This document shows positions 24,385-36,706 of a stretch of 64,000 nucleotides of DNA, one piece after another; positions within the stretch are counted from its first letter, which is position 1; each line of letters begins with the position of its first letter. The stretch comes from Nymphalis io. Lineage: Eukaryota; Arthropoda; Insecta; Lepidoptera; Nymphalidae. The notes under the pieces are model-generated. The model was not told where the DNA came from, searched no databases, and worked only from the letters and a program-made list of their open reading frames with translations. The stretch is from NCBI RefSeq assembly GCF_905147045.1, contig NC_065898.1:12028001-12092000 (forward strand), read 5' to 3'. Position numbers and translations under genes: made by a program.

Positions 24385-25248
24385 TAAAATCAAAGTATAT
24401 AATCACAACAGAAATAACATTCTGCATATATTACAACGGTAGGAAAGGTGTCTTATTATTGGAGGTTTTGAAGCTTATTCCTGTGTATTTATGTTTTGAA
24501 TAAATTATGTCACGTCATATTATTAGTAACTTCAGTGTCCGCCGGTCTGATGAGGGTGAGCGGTTCTAGTTGACATCTTAGTGAACGGTATGCCTTCATT
24601 TATAGTTAATGGTTTTGCTGGCCTTAATGTAGTCCTGTATTCAATCGAGCAAGACGACCTCAAAACGTTTTCACCAACTTTATGTTTAACAAAGCTAAAT
24701 TAAATGAAATTGTTGCTTCTTTTTTAAAATAAAGAATTATAATGTATTCTATATATACGTTCATTACAAACAAAGAGTACTTTTTTATATTAATTTATAA
24801 AATATCTGTTTTCTTACTATCTGTAGCAGCGATGTTTTATAGTTTCCTCTCGAGACTGATAAACAATGCATAAGAAATGATTGAATTATATTTACATAAT
24901 AAATCAAACAGATAGTAAATATTAAAGGCATTTTTATGATTTTTAAACATATAAATTAATTTCCGTATTTTATATGTTAAGTTGGATATGTGCAGTTTCC
25001 AAAACAAAGTATTGACTTGACTAATTTTTAGAAATATATTTAGAGTTTTAACATAGAGGCACAAGATTTCACGTGCACAGTAACAATGTGGTGTTTTTAA
25101 ATTGCGTTTTTAATAGAACATAATCGATGCAGCTTTTGCCCTTGTTTTAAAAGAAATGAGAGAGCAGGAAACAATGGCTACTAATGAGATAAAAGTATTC
25201 ATGAGCGATATTTTCACTAGTCGCTTGAGTAATATTTGTATTTTATTT

Positions 25249-25378
25249 GAGAGTTAGGGAATAGAGAGTGCACATTTGTTTGCGCACACACTTGTACACT
25301 ATAATATGTAATGCGTAGTTTGTTAATCTCTCTTGAGATTGGCCGCGACTAAAATCGGTCTGGAGGACATTATTATTT
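25249..25378 (+). mobile_element. SINE-C, 5'-truncated
   Basis: The last ~130 bp, from GAGAGTTAGGGAATAGAG to TCTGGAGGACATTATTATT. Confidence 0.85.
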
Positions 25379-27449
25379 GTATTTATAACATTCATAATAG
25401 CAAGAGACTTATAATAGCCCATATAAGCCACAATTGTAGTGATTATTTTAAAAATATGCATTTATTTCAAAACCTTCCTTCAGGTTGTGTTTATAATCGT
25501 CGAGTTTTTAACTTGTTGAATGTAAATATTATGTGTATGAGTCAATGAATAAAAATATTAGTCTATCTTAAGTGTCTGCCTGTGTGTGTATATAAATGAA
25601 TGTGTTTGTATAAGAAAATTACTCTTTTAGTGTAGAAGAGTGAATTTTATAGTTTCAAAGTCAGGCTAAAATTAAAATTACAATACAACTCATAAGCAAG
25701 ACGTACATACGCAAATTTCGTAAGTGCAATTCGTTCAATTCGTCCAAGGCGTTGTAATATTTTTATAATATAGTGTGAATCAGTGTTTAATAAAACAGAG
25801 CCTGTATTTTTATAATCTTTTTATACCCATATAAAAATATACATCCACAAAAACCGCGTTAGAAAGATTTTTCTATTTTCGGTTTATCAAGCTAGAGAGC
25901 AACTGGCAATATTCATGCTCGAGGTATTGGATCTCCGGTCAGTGTTCATTGTCTAAAGTTTTGTAAAGTGTGTGATGAGATTTTCTTTCGTAAAACCACT
26001 TGTAAATACTACAACAATCGTCTTACGTGCCTCTAATTTTGTATATGATCTATAAATATCTTTTGTATTCGAGGGTTGAACCTTTAGACGAAGTTTAGAG
26101 GGCAGAGTCAAAACGTCTTTCTTTTAAGTCCTTTGAGTCGAATTGGTCTTATTTTGATTTTATTTTAAAATACTTCGTATCTCTACGGCCGTTTATATCA
26201 TCGTCTGTAGGAATCTCTTTTCAAAGTTTTCTATGTTATTGTCAAGTGTAAAAATCAAAGTATTTCAAACAGTTAAATAGGTGAGTATGAAGTAGCTTAT
26301 TAATAGCTCGTTAGCTAAATTAATTTTTTTTAAATAATGATACAATAAAATGTCGAGTGTATTGCGAGGTTTGTTATTCTAGTGGTTATATATGAACAGT
26401 CATATATGATGACTGTTGCCATATGACACAAAAACCTACAACCCAACTAAAGGGCCGTACCATAAAGTTTCAAAAACCTCAGGTCCATTGTTCTACGATT
26501 ACAACGAAATGTACTCTAACACATTCAGTGCTACAGGATTATCCTTGGGAAGTTTCTGTATAATTAATGTAGTTGCTATAATATATAAATATGACAGAAA
26601 TAAGACTTTTTGCACCAAAAACGTAGTACCCAAATGTGACCTTGAAATTTTGCCCTTTTGCGTCTAAAGAAATGTCTTTAGACGTGGTTTCTTTTTGAAG
26701 TAACACTTTTTTAAACTTTATTATTCTATTTGTATCAAAGAGTTCACGTCTTTCATGATTTAAAAATGTGTACGTGCTGTGGCTCTATGCTTAGCTGTCT
26801 TGTTTGTTTACAAAAACACTTCAACTTTCAGTGCTATTCGCTAAGAAGTCACTTCTATCTCACTCGTGTAATGAAATATTGAAAATATTTTTTTTCTTTC
26901 ATTAATATTTAGATGCTTAGTGTCATTTTGCATGTCGTGGTTACCTATAAGTACGGCAACTTTTACCTTTAGACTATTAATTTGAAAACTTTTTATTTGT
27001 GATATTTTTATATATCATGTTGGTGATCTTCCATAAATAAAAACGTCATTTTGATGTGTTTATACAATATATTTATAATTAGTTGTATTTCGCACAGTGA
27101 CAATTATTCAAAATCGAGTTTTGTGATGAGTTTTGAGTTTGTTCTTAAATACTTCTAATTTTACCTGCAAGTTTGTATGCGTTGAATTATTATAAATGTT
27201 GTTACGAATGATGATAATTAAGCTGTCTAAATATTTCTCGATAAAAGCATTATTTTTACATTTTTATAAATCAAAATGGATACTCTATTATTTTTTATTA
27301 AAATGGCTTTATAAAAATAATTAATTAAGGTTCAATAATTTACAATAGAGATACAATATAGAAATTAATTAAAGCTCATGTAAATTAGACCGTGACAGAA
27401 GTGCAACTATTTTTTATCAACAAGTTAATGGTAACAAATAGAATATATA
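25379..27449. other. No recognised gene
   Basis: AT-rich. It holds the small inverted repeat at 26661 and a short AACAGTCAT/ATGACTGTT inverted repeat near 26395-26417. Confidence 0.55.
26661..26684. repeat. Perfect inverted repeat, 10-bp arms
   Basis: CGTCTAAAGA, loop AATG, TCTTTAGACG. Confidence 0.9.
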
Positions 27450-27720
27450 CTGTCTCGTTTGTCTAGTGGCTATATATCCGCAGATCCCGAAGTCCTGGGC
27501 TTAAAACAGAGATCAGGCCTCGTTTTTCAACCCGCCCGGAGTCTAGAAGTTGTTTACAACACGTACCTCGCAAAGCACGTAAGGCCATTGGTCCTGCGCT
27601 TGAAGTGTTTACGGTCGTGTCGGATTTGCCATCCCAACGGATTATGAGAGTGCATTTTTGTTTGTCCACACACTTGTGAACTATAATATAGCCACCGTAT
27701 CCGAAATCGATCATTGCAGA
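27450..27720 (+). mobile_element. SINE-C, diverged
   Basis: Head CTCGTTTGTCTAGTGGC to GTCCACACACTTGTGAAC. The 3' end is shortened. Confidence 0.8.
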
Positions 27721-28391
27721 AGCGACCTTGAAATTGAAGTTTTCAAATTAAATAGACATAACATTTTAATAACACAATTTATAAATACATGAACTAAAAT
27801 AAATAAAAAACAAAATTGTGTTGCTATAAGTATCAAAAGTGTGAACGAAATTTCAGCTCAATCACTGGCACTGGTTTACAATTCAGACACAAGGCTTGAT
27901 CCACACGTATCAAAAGATCAATTTAAATAAAAGCTTATTAAACATTACCAAAATTCGCGCAAATCTATACCACATAAATAGTTAAAAAAACGAACGCGTC
28001 AAACGAAATTCGTAAAATACTCGTGATTAACGAAATCCTTTCAAAATTGCGGCTTGAAAGTGAGTAGATTTCTAAAAGGGGCGAGCAAATCCCTTTCCAA
28101 GCCACCCTGAGCCATGTTTAAAAGTATACTTAATAATTAATGACGTTAGGTGAAGTCATCTGAGCTAAGTACTTTTCAAGTAGATTATATTTTTTTTAAC
28201 AAATAATATTGAATTTAAGATACGAATGACAATTAAAATTTCTTATCATTTAGAATATTTCGCAGATTCGGAAATTTAAAAAAAAAATGGCGCGCGCTCC
28301 AAGCGCTTATTGTACTATAAGCCTTTTTAACCTTTAATCTTTTTTTAACACAACAACATATGTATATAAATTGACTTACTGGAAAATTAAA

Positions 28392-28465
28392 GTGTCAATG
28401 TTTATAGCAGTGGATCACTTATCAGCAGGTAGCACATTAGCCGGACTACCTATGTCTTAAAAAAC
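28392..28465 (+). mobile_element. SINE-B-like tail, decayed
   Basis: Short match to the GACCACTTACCATCAGGTGG end followed by an A-run. A LINE tail is an alternative. Confidence 0.35.
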
Positions 28466-28894
28466 CATGAAAAGAGAGTATTTCCAGGTATAGGTATTAA
28501 AAAAATGACCCGCTAGATGAGTCATTTTTCTCTAGAGAGAGAATGTATGACGGGTAATAAATTAGTTCCAAATAAAATATCGGGGGACGATTTGTTCAAT
28601 ACACTCTGAAAAGATAAGAATTGACGTCTGACGTATATGTCGGCTTCCAATCTAAATGTCTCTCGTAACATCATAAAAGGTACATAAAAAAGTGGCAAGC
28701 TATATTTTCATACAATTTGACGCACTTGTGGCAATTTTTTCTATATATTCGTATTGAGTATGTGAATATGCCTCTCGTATATATCGCGTCTGAATTTCAA
28801 ACTCCATCAACACCATCTCAATGTCTTGAAATTTACAATACAGTGATTTTCAAGGCACATTTCTGCCTCGCTCAACCTCTGTAGAATACTCTGT

Positions 28895-29024
28895 AGAACC
28901 AGCTTTCGTCGGTGGTTCTTCCGAACAAATTAAACTTGGGAAAAGACTGCCAACGCACTTGCCAGCAGCAAGCCCAGATATTGCAGATGTCCATGGCCGG
29001 TTTGCCCCAAACCCATAAAAAACC
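28895..29024 (+). mobile_element. LINE tail fragment
   Basis: GCCAACGCACTTGCCAGC, GATGTCCATGGCCGGTTTGC and an A-run match a common lepidopteran LINE 3' end. Confidence 0.55.
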
Positions 29025-29366
29025 GACACAATCTGTCCACTACAAAACTAGAATTCCTGTATCATGTATGTATGCCGTTATTTTAGTTCTGTAAAGAATG
29101 GAAAGTGCGCTCGGTTGCACACGGCTTAAGTGAAAAATATTGTATGCGCTAATCGGCTTGTTGGACTAGCTTTGTTTGCTTTGTGGCATATTACGGACAA
29201 GCTTATACATGACTTACTACAAAATATTGTGTAACAATTGGTCTAGTGACTCGTTTACAACGTTGAAGATATTAAATACTGTTAGTACTGAATACAGTTG
29301 TAATAGGCATATACGTTTATATTAAAAGAATAAGCGAATGCAACTTAAAACGAATCAATATAACAT

Positions 29367-29542
29367 AGTACTTGGTACTGTTGTGTTCCGGTTTGAAGGG
29401 TGTGTGAATTAATGTAATTCAGGGTTGGTTGGCGCATTGGCTACGTAAGCGATGGTTAACATTTCTTACATGTCTATGGGGGTTTGATGCACTTACCATT
29501 TGGTGGCCCATTGTGTTCGTTCGCCTACCTATACTATAAAAA
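29367..29542 (+). mobile_element. SINE-B, 5'-truncated and deleted
   Basis: From AGTACTTGGTACTG to TCGCCTACCTATACTATAAA, with an internal loss after GTGTAATT. Confidence 0.75.
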
Positions 29543-29734
29543 ACTCATACCCATTTAATGCATATATTAATAGTTTTCCGGACTACGATCTAATCATGAA
29601 ACGTAGATTTTAATATTGCCTGGTTACAAACATGCAGAAACATTAAAAATATATTATTATAAATTAAAAATAATATAAACCAAATGCATGGACAATACTT
29701 ATGTGGTACAAAGTGAGTACCAAATTAAAAACTT

Positions 29735-29865
29735 GGCAGTATCACACTCCCGTAACTTGAAAGCAGTTAAAGTCATTGATCCTGCACTCGATCTCGTTTC
29801 AGTCGGGTTGAATTTTCGTCCCATCAGACATCGATAGTGAGGCAATAAGTATAGTAGACCAGTGC
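29735..29865 (+). mobile_element. SINE-C middle fragment, decayed
   Basis: ACACTCCCGTAACTTGAAAG, GATCCTGCACTCGA and TCGTCCCATC match in order. Confidence 0.55.
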
Positions 29866-29887
29866 GTGTTAGAAATAAAGAAAGAAG

Positions 29888-30076
29888 GTTTATGTGTGTC
29901 GTATGTTTGTCACTTACACACACACGCTTCAATGACTGGACGGATTTGAATGCAGTTTGGTATAGAAGTAGATTAATTAGTACCATGGTACATAAGATAC
30001 TTTGATTTTTATTTATATACTATCTGCTTCACGCAGTTTCACCCTCGCTGAACGTCACCACTCCACGCCCGTGGTT
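29888..30076 (+). mobile_element. Dispersed repeat, partial
   Basis: ATGACTGGACGGATTTGAAT and then TATACTATCTGCTTCACGC, both common lepidopteran repeat motifs. Confidence 0.5.
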
Positions 30077-31367
30077 CATTTTTTTTTGTATCAAAAACAA
30101 AAAGAGTTTATGAAATTGGACAGCTTTAGAGATAAGAGCAAATAATAGAAAAAAAAACAGATTTAAAAAGATATATTTTTATTTAGACTAAGTAAAGTAG
30201 GTTGGTAATATATAGCTTAATAAAATTATGTATCACTAATGGTTTTTTAAGATTTATGAGCGGGTTACATATAAAAAACCAGACTTGGCAAAATCGGTTA
30301 AAAAATAACAAAAAAAGAATTATATTTTAGTTCATATATGATTTTACATTATATCCAAAGAATTACTTTCAATATTTCACCGATATCTCAATATCCGATG
30401 ATGCAATGTAAAAGAGCAAGTTCTTTCTAACATTGCAAGGTTCAATCACACTCGTTCAATAGCAATCGTTACAAAAATATAAGGATAGAGTTCCAAAGAT
30501 TTGAAAATACATAGAAACCTCGATACAAAAGGCTCCCTTGTGTAAATTCCATGTCACAAATCCCAGGAAAACAAGAACAAAACATTCCGTGAAGTTTTGG
30601 TCCATTTCCCGCGTTGAGGCGAACGGGAAGCTTATTGGTGTGTTCGCTACGTACATATGTCAGGACCAAATCCTGTCCCTTACATCTGATGAATAAATTA
30701 TTACATTTCAAATTAATGATATAAATAAGAACGGTTGAATTGTTGTTTGTATGTTGTTTTTGTTTTGATATAATAACAGTTGATATTTATGACGTGAATA
30801 ATAAAACTAATCTAGCTTTTAAATGATTCAATCCATAACTGGTAATCTGATAAATATAGTTTTTATTATGATGATGACTGTTACGATTACGAAAACGATG
30901 ACGATGACTATGACTTTGACTATTACGATGACCATGACAATGCCATTGTCATTCACCATAACGATTACCATATCGACGTCGATTGACATAGCATGGAAAA
31001 ATTTAAATAGTATTTATTATAATTAGCATAAAACCTAAATTTGCAATAACCTCAGTCACAAAACATCGAACAATCATCATCTGATCCTCGTGATCATCAA
31101 CTGCAATATACTAGGAATTAAAATATAAAATTAAATTGATAATAGGTTTAACGAACCAGAAATCGGTCGATTAAGGGCCGCTTGGGGTCGGCTCGGCGAC
31201 ATTTCAAAGTAAGAGTTAAACATTTTTGCCTTAATATTTCTATGAATATATTAAAACTTCGAACACTAATTCTTCACATTATAAATCACCTCACAGATTA
31301 ACATATTCCAGGCAATTTGCTAATAGCTCTGTTATGTTAAGCACTACAAACGGTTCTTCGTACGAAG
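30077..31367. other. Mostly featureless; one richer patch
   Basis: 30530-30690 is more GC-rich, with overlapping minus-strand frames of 66 and 80 codons. I recognise no domain, so no gene is called. Confidence 0.5.
30866..30984 (+). repeat. Imperfect ATGACG-like hexamer/trimer array
   Basis: Degenerate ACGATG/ATGACT units spell a low-complexity Met-Thr-rich frame (TMTMTMTLTITMTMTM). It is better read as a decayed microsatellite than as a gene. Confidence 0.8.
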
Positions 31368-31473
31368 TACGTATTATTCATCTTAACTACTTATGTCCAC
31401 TTTAATTTTACTTCCGAATTTTCGATAGCAACGTCGCTTACATTCGGATGCCATTTCTTCACGAATCTATGAT
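31368..31473 (+). repeat. Unclassified ~100-bp repeat, copy 2
   Basis: TCCACTTTAATTTTACTTCC and GCCATTTCTTCACGAA match 20673-20775. No known family recognised. Confidence 0.65.
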
Positions 31474-31892
31474 GAATACCATAGATTATATAAGATATAA
31501 ATTCCATATCAAACTTTTATAATTTGCCCTAACTCATTTTTAAATGGAATAGGCTATATACATGAAATTAGTTAGGTATTAAGCTTCTATTTCCTTGTTA
31601 TAATTATCATATCAAAATTTCAATTTTCTCAGAAGGCAACGTGTCAGCAATTGCGGTCGGCGGTTGCGGTTGCGTGTTTGTATTTACGAAGCAAATCTTT
31701 CGAGTGCTAAATGTTAAGAACTTTATAACGCTTAGAATTTGGTGTACGCTGAAAATAATGTATAAATTATAAGTTAAAATTTACCACTAAGCTTAATCAA
31801 TTCGAACTCCATGACCAAGTGAGACATGAAAATTAAATATTACAGTTATGCATTTATTTAACAAATTAATTATATTTATATTAAAATATAGT

Positions 31893-32066
31893 TATAAATG
31901 TAAAAGCTTACATGTTCATATGTTTGTTACTTAATAATGCAAAAGCTTGAAGGATGTCAATGAAATTTCGAATAAGAATAGATTATAAGCTGGCTTAACA
32001 CATAGGCTACCCAACACCAGTCCCCTCAATCACACGCAAGCAAACACGTGGGCGGAATCTAGTTGA
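31893..32066 (+). mobile_element. Dispersed repeat, decayed
   Basis: ACACATAGGCTACCC in the body and a CACGTGGGCGGAATCTAGTT end. Confidence 0.55.
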
Positions 32067-32510
32067 ATATAAAGTCTTGTTTCTAGAAAATACTATGAAT
32101 AAATATTAAATGAAGAACTCGAACAAACACGTACCAATTCGCTAGTTCATAACACAGATAGAAATCCAAGAGATATTCATGAATAATTAATGCTTTTATT
32201 AAATATACAAAAGCTTTCTTTGGTTATTCGTTATGTGTATGTAGAGAAGTAAGTTACTCGGAAAACAATAATATTTAAATGTATAATTTAATCATTATTA
32301 TACTAAGAGAAAAATATGAGTGATAAAATACTGCTAAGATGTATTAGTAATGAGATATTTGTTTTTATATGCGTGCGAATATTGAGATTGCTTGCTGTGG
32401 GATTCTGATAATGTTTTTGTTTTTACGATCCACTACTGAAAAGGGACTATATTATAATATAAAGAAGGCTTAGGAGATAGCTCTACACTCAGTTATCTAT
32501 GCTCTCTTTC

Positions 32511-32580
32511 TGAACCAAGTCCTCTTCTCCTTTTTGAGATGTATTGGACCTTACACCATACTATTCCAATGCGAGAAACA
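32511..32580 (-). mobile_element. SINE-A fragment, decayed
   Basis: Partial match to CCTCCTCTCCCTTTTTGAGG through CCAATGCGGG, 80 bp from another truncated SINE-A. Confidence 0.45.
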
Positions 32581-32659
32581 CAATGGTTTTCACACACAAC
32601 CTACCTATAGCCGAGACAATAGACGAGCTTTTATTTCTTAGCATATATACATATACCGA

Positions 32660-32760
32660 AACAGCCTGTGAATGTCCCACTGCTGGGCTAAACGCCCTCA
32701 TTTTGAGGAGAAGATTTGGAGCTTATTCCACCACGCTGCTCCAATGCGGGTTGGTGGAAT
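32660..32760 (-). mobile_element. SINE-A, 3'-end fragment
   Basis: Keeps ACAGCCTGTGAATGTCCCAC to GGGTTGGTGGAAT. The head is missing, as in a 5'-truncated retroposon. Confidence 0.8.
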
Positions 32761-34202
32761 ATATACATATATGTGAATATAAATTGACTTTACACCAATA
32801 TTGAAATAACTAACCTTATTAAATACGGCACAAGACTGAGGTTTATCACCAGTAATGATACATTTCAAATTGATCTGAGAAATGAATAGACACAAAAAGG
32901 ACGTCATGAAACTTTAGAAAAAAAAGAATACCAGACTTTAAATTAAGCACTTTGTATGCTTTTAAGAATTTAATTATTTGACGTTATCCATAAAACACTG
33001 AAAATATTTCATTTTCTATGGCATAGACATTAAGAAATAATACATTTTATTTTTAATGGAGTGCAAAATTATTTCCGTATTTATACTTTCTCGTATAAAA
33101 GTTAGCATTCAAACGATTCAAATGTCTGTTTAAATATTTCGCGACACGCTACGTGCTTAGAAGCGTGGATGCGTTTCAAAAACACGTCGAGATAAAATGC
33201 CTGGTTTTCATGTCTCTTCTGCAAATTGAAAAATAAAAATTAAAAATTCGAATTTAGAGTAAAGTCACTTGAAGTAATTTGTGTGATATATTTTTTAAAA
33301 TCTAATAAGCTGTATGATGAAATATCTTTGTCGTTTTCTAAATAAAAGGTTTATAATAATCGTTCTTTATAGTTGCTGAAAAATAGTATATTTTTTATGA
33401 ATGAATAATTAAATTATAAATTTTTGATAAATAAAGTACAATATCATATCGATTTACAATATTTATTAAAAAGACGTTGAAATATTTAATTTTATTATAG
33501 TTTTAGTATGAAATTTATTTTTGTTTTATCTGTTCTTTATTGTATTATACGTTAGCATATTTTATATATAATTACTAACGAAATTTAGATAACAAAGTTG
33601 TGCTTCGTATGTATAGAGTCTGCTTAATTTAGTGGCAAAAGCACTTGCGAGTGAGCACCTCTTGACCCGTAGAAAAAGTGTTAGCGCTGAAAAAGACATT
33701 CGAAATTTGAATTCTTTTATGATAACTATATGACCATTTCTTTGTTAGGAATTTGAATAGGTAGCGTCATAGTCGTTAAATGTGACCTCAAAAGATTTGA
33801 AAATTTTTTTTTTACATTTATTATGATGACGCCTATTTTAAATTTAGAGTCCGTTTTATTACGTCTGAGCAACGAGTATCATCGATTAAACATTATTAAT
33901 AAATAATGTAAATACACGTTACATTAAAGTCTACTTCGGAAAACTTTCATTTACTTCATAGAAGTTTTCCTTAAATAAATCTAATTTATATAAAATTTGA
34001 CGTTGCCTTTTAAAACCGTAAGGCTGGAAATATAATATGAATTAATCATTCAATAGACATTTGCAAAGAATTTCTAGGTATTCCACTATTGAATAGCGAA
34101 AGTTAGTTTCGTTTGAGCGAGTCGGCATTGATTTTCGTCTTAGTGAACTAAGTCTTTAAGAAAAAAATTATATTTGAGCGCAAATTTGAATCAAAATTTC
34201 AT
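32761..34202. other. No recognised feature
   Basis: Very AT-rich, with no repeats or frames I can name. Confidence 0.6.
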
Positions 34203-34233
34203 AAAATAGCTCACAATAATTGTGAGTTATTTT
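34203..34233. repeat. Quasi-palindrome, 15-bp arms, 1-bp spacer
   Basis: AAAATAGCTCACAAT, A, ATTGTGAGTTATTTT: 14 of 15 positions pair. Confidence 0.95.
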
Positions 34234-34330
34234 CGAATTCAAAAATAGAAAGATACACCAAATGCACGGACAACAAGGTTTTGGAGATTAGAAGGACAAA
34301 ATAAAAAAAATATATTGTGGCGCATTCTGA

Positions 34331-34395
34331 AATGGAATAGCTTGCCTCCAGAACACTCAGACTAAACACCATTGGTGTTTAAACAGATGTAACGT
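34331..34395 (+). pseudogene. Possible LINE ORF2 C-terminal relic
   Basis: The frame WNSLPPEHSD-stop-TPLVFKQM resembles the W-x-SLP...FK end of Jockey/CR1-like ORF2. Too short to be certain. Confidence 0.35.
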
Positions 34396-34955
34396 TTACT
34401 CTTCGATTGTCTGTGATTGTGTAGTACAATTGTAGTAAAATTTTAAGAATTGTATGAAAATAAGGGTCATTCAAATTAATAACATCATTAATTTTAAACC
34501 ATGTACTTTGACCAGTAATAGGTATAACCTATCGACCTTTTATAGAAGACTTTTATATAAAACCAACCAATCTTTTGGTTGACAAGGCCGCTGCTTCTAT
34601 TCAGCAGTGTAATAATAATTTGACATAACAAAGTTTGGAATGCATTCCAAATAATTTTAATGAAATTCTAAGACAACAGAGATGGCCTTTGGCTCAAATA
34701 TTATTATATCTAATAGAAATTTATTAAACTAAGCCAATAAATATAAATACAATTAATGGAAAAATATTAAAAAAATTAAACAATAAATCTGTAAACCTGG
34801 TGCACCAAAACATTCAAGGAATGTTAGGAAAAGACTTAGAAATTGAGTTGTTCATTAACACGAATGACATCAATGACGTTTACTCGACGAATCAAATGTA
34901 ATATAGATTAAAAAAAATACATAGCAGACTATCTAATGCCAAGAGTGTTGTACGG

Positions 34956-34998
34956 CTGTTCTGTATGAACAAACTCGAAAGCCACCGCCGAAAACGGT
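34956..34998 (+). repeat. Unclassified short repeat, copy 1
   Basis: The core AAACTCGAAAGCCACCGC recurs at 57628-57673. Confidence 0.6.
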
Positions 34999-35399
34999 AA
35001 AACGTCAGAAATTGATATGTGACATTGACAATAATAGTTAAAACATTTCAAGTATAAACAAATCAAAATGGTATATCGCCATAAGTCGCTTGTCAATTTT
35101 TCACTGTCGAATAATGAAGCGAGTTCTTACATAATCATTGCTGATGCCGAACGAATTACCGTAAATATTTCTTAACCGGTTGTAAGACTTTCATTAACTA
35201 ATTATTCCTTCGTCAAACAGAATACTTTACACCGCTGTTTTGGTTTGATGGTTACGTCTCAGAATCCGTGGTGGGAAGTACTTGAAGGATTGGGTGTTGT
35301 TCACAAGGCGAGTGAGTTATATAATGATCAATATTAAAAATAGCTTAATACATATCTGTACCGCTAACAACATGCAAGAAATAGCTAGTAGTATACTAA

Positions 35400-35456
35400 C
35401 GAGTAGTTAAAGTGTAACAAACAATTTACTTTCACATTTATAATATTAGTCAAGAA
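35400..35456 (+). mobile_element. Repeat-E 3' end
   Basis: TTTACTTTCACATTTATAAT-ATTAGT precedes a decayed SINE-A. Confidence 0.6.
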
Positions 35457-35652
35457 ACGATGATTGCGGGCTCAAGCCCGAGTAAGCACCACTAAACTAA
35501 ATGGTTTTTATAATTAATCTCAAAAAGAAAACCTGCATCTGTCAGATAAAAGTTTTCCACTTGTATATCCATTTTGTCATTGGAGCAGTGAGTTCCAAAT
35601 CTACTCCTCAAAGGAATAGTTAGCCCAGTAGTGGGCTATTTACAGACTGTAA
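35455..35652 (+). mobile_element. SINE-A, decayed
   Basis: B-box relic GGGCTCAAGCCC and the end TAGTGGGCTATTTACAGACTG. It follows directly on a repeat-E 3' end. Confidence 0.6.
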
Positions 35653-36443
35653 GTTTTCTCTGTCCCCTAATGAAATATGACGTGTCAAAAACACATAACA
35701 TTTGAATACATCGCCCTTTATGTAAACCAACGTAAATTTTATAGGTATTTTAAAAAGTCCTTTAGCACCATCTTAAATATCGATTGGGTGTTAAAATTCA
35801 GTAACGCGTAAATCGCGGTCGTACGACACCCTAGAGCTATATTAAAGGTTCTATATATTGACCCTTTTTATTAACAAAGTGCCTAATAGTTTGAGTTGAT
35901 AAATGTCTTCTATTGTAGATTGAAGTTATACCTTGCTTTTATAAAATTTTCACAAAATGATAAATTAAAAAAAAAACACCATTATTAATTAAAAAGTAAA
36001 AGATTCATTGCTGATAAATCCTCCTTGTTACTTACTCTGTAAAAAAAAAACTTTAAATATATTAACAAAGTATAATTCAAAGAAAAATGTATATAAGTAG
36101 AAAGCACCGTTTTTACAATTAAATTTATTAAGATTTAAATATTTATTTTAAAGTTTCGTTAATTAAGGTGTTTAAAAATTTAGTTTTAATTTATTATTAT
36201 TATTTACTATCATTTTAAAAGTAAATACAAAGAAATAGTTGTGTTCCCATTATCTGCAATTCCATTAATAATAAATAACGAAACGCAAAATTTAGTAACA
36301 TTCATATTTACAAATGTATAAAATTGAGTTGTTTGTCTATGATTGTGTAGTGCATGTTTATTTGAATTATTATAAGAAGTATTTCAGGGTTCCATTTAGT
36401 CTTTATTTTAACAAAATCGGTTTAGTCTATCAAAAGTAATAAT

Positions 36444-36479
36444 AACTTAAAGATCACGTGTGTACGTGATCTTTAAGTT
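36444..36479. repeat. Perfect inverted repeat, 16-bp arms, 4-bp loop
   Basis: AACTTAAAGATCACGT, GTGT, then its exact reverse complement. Confidence 0.97.
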
Positions 36480-36706
36480 CTTTGTTGTTCACTTTTTTAG
36501 ACTTATTCATACAAATAAATTAAAGTGTTTGTCTGTAATTTCAAAATAACTACCTCTTTTTAAGTTATTATATACGAGATTATAGTATATTTAAGAGTTA
36601 CCAAAATCTAAAAACAATAATGTTTTTTATTTTAGACAACTTCTTATTGCTACTATATTATGTAAATGTCGAATAGGCATTATGTACATAGAATAATAAT
36701 AATAAT

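Noticed and set aside
30456..30711. Overlapping 66- and 80-codon minus-strand frames in a more GC-rich patch
   Set aside because: No domain is recognisable, there is no clear splice or start context, and the two frames overlap in different phases.
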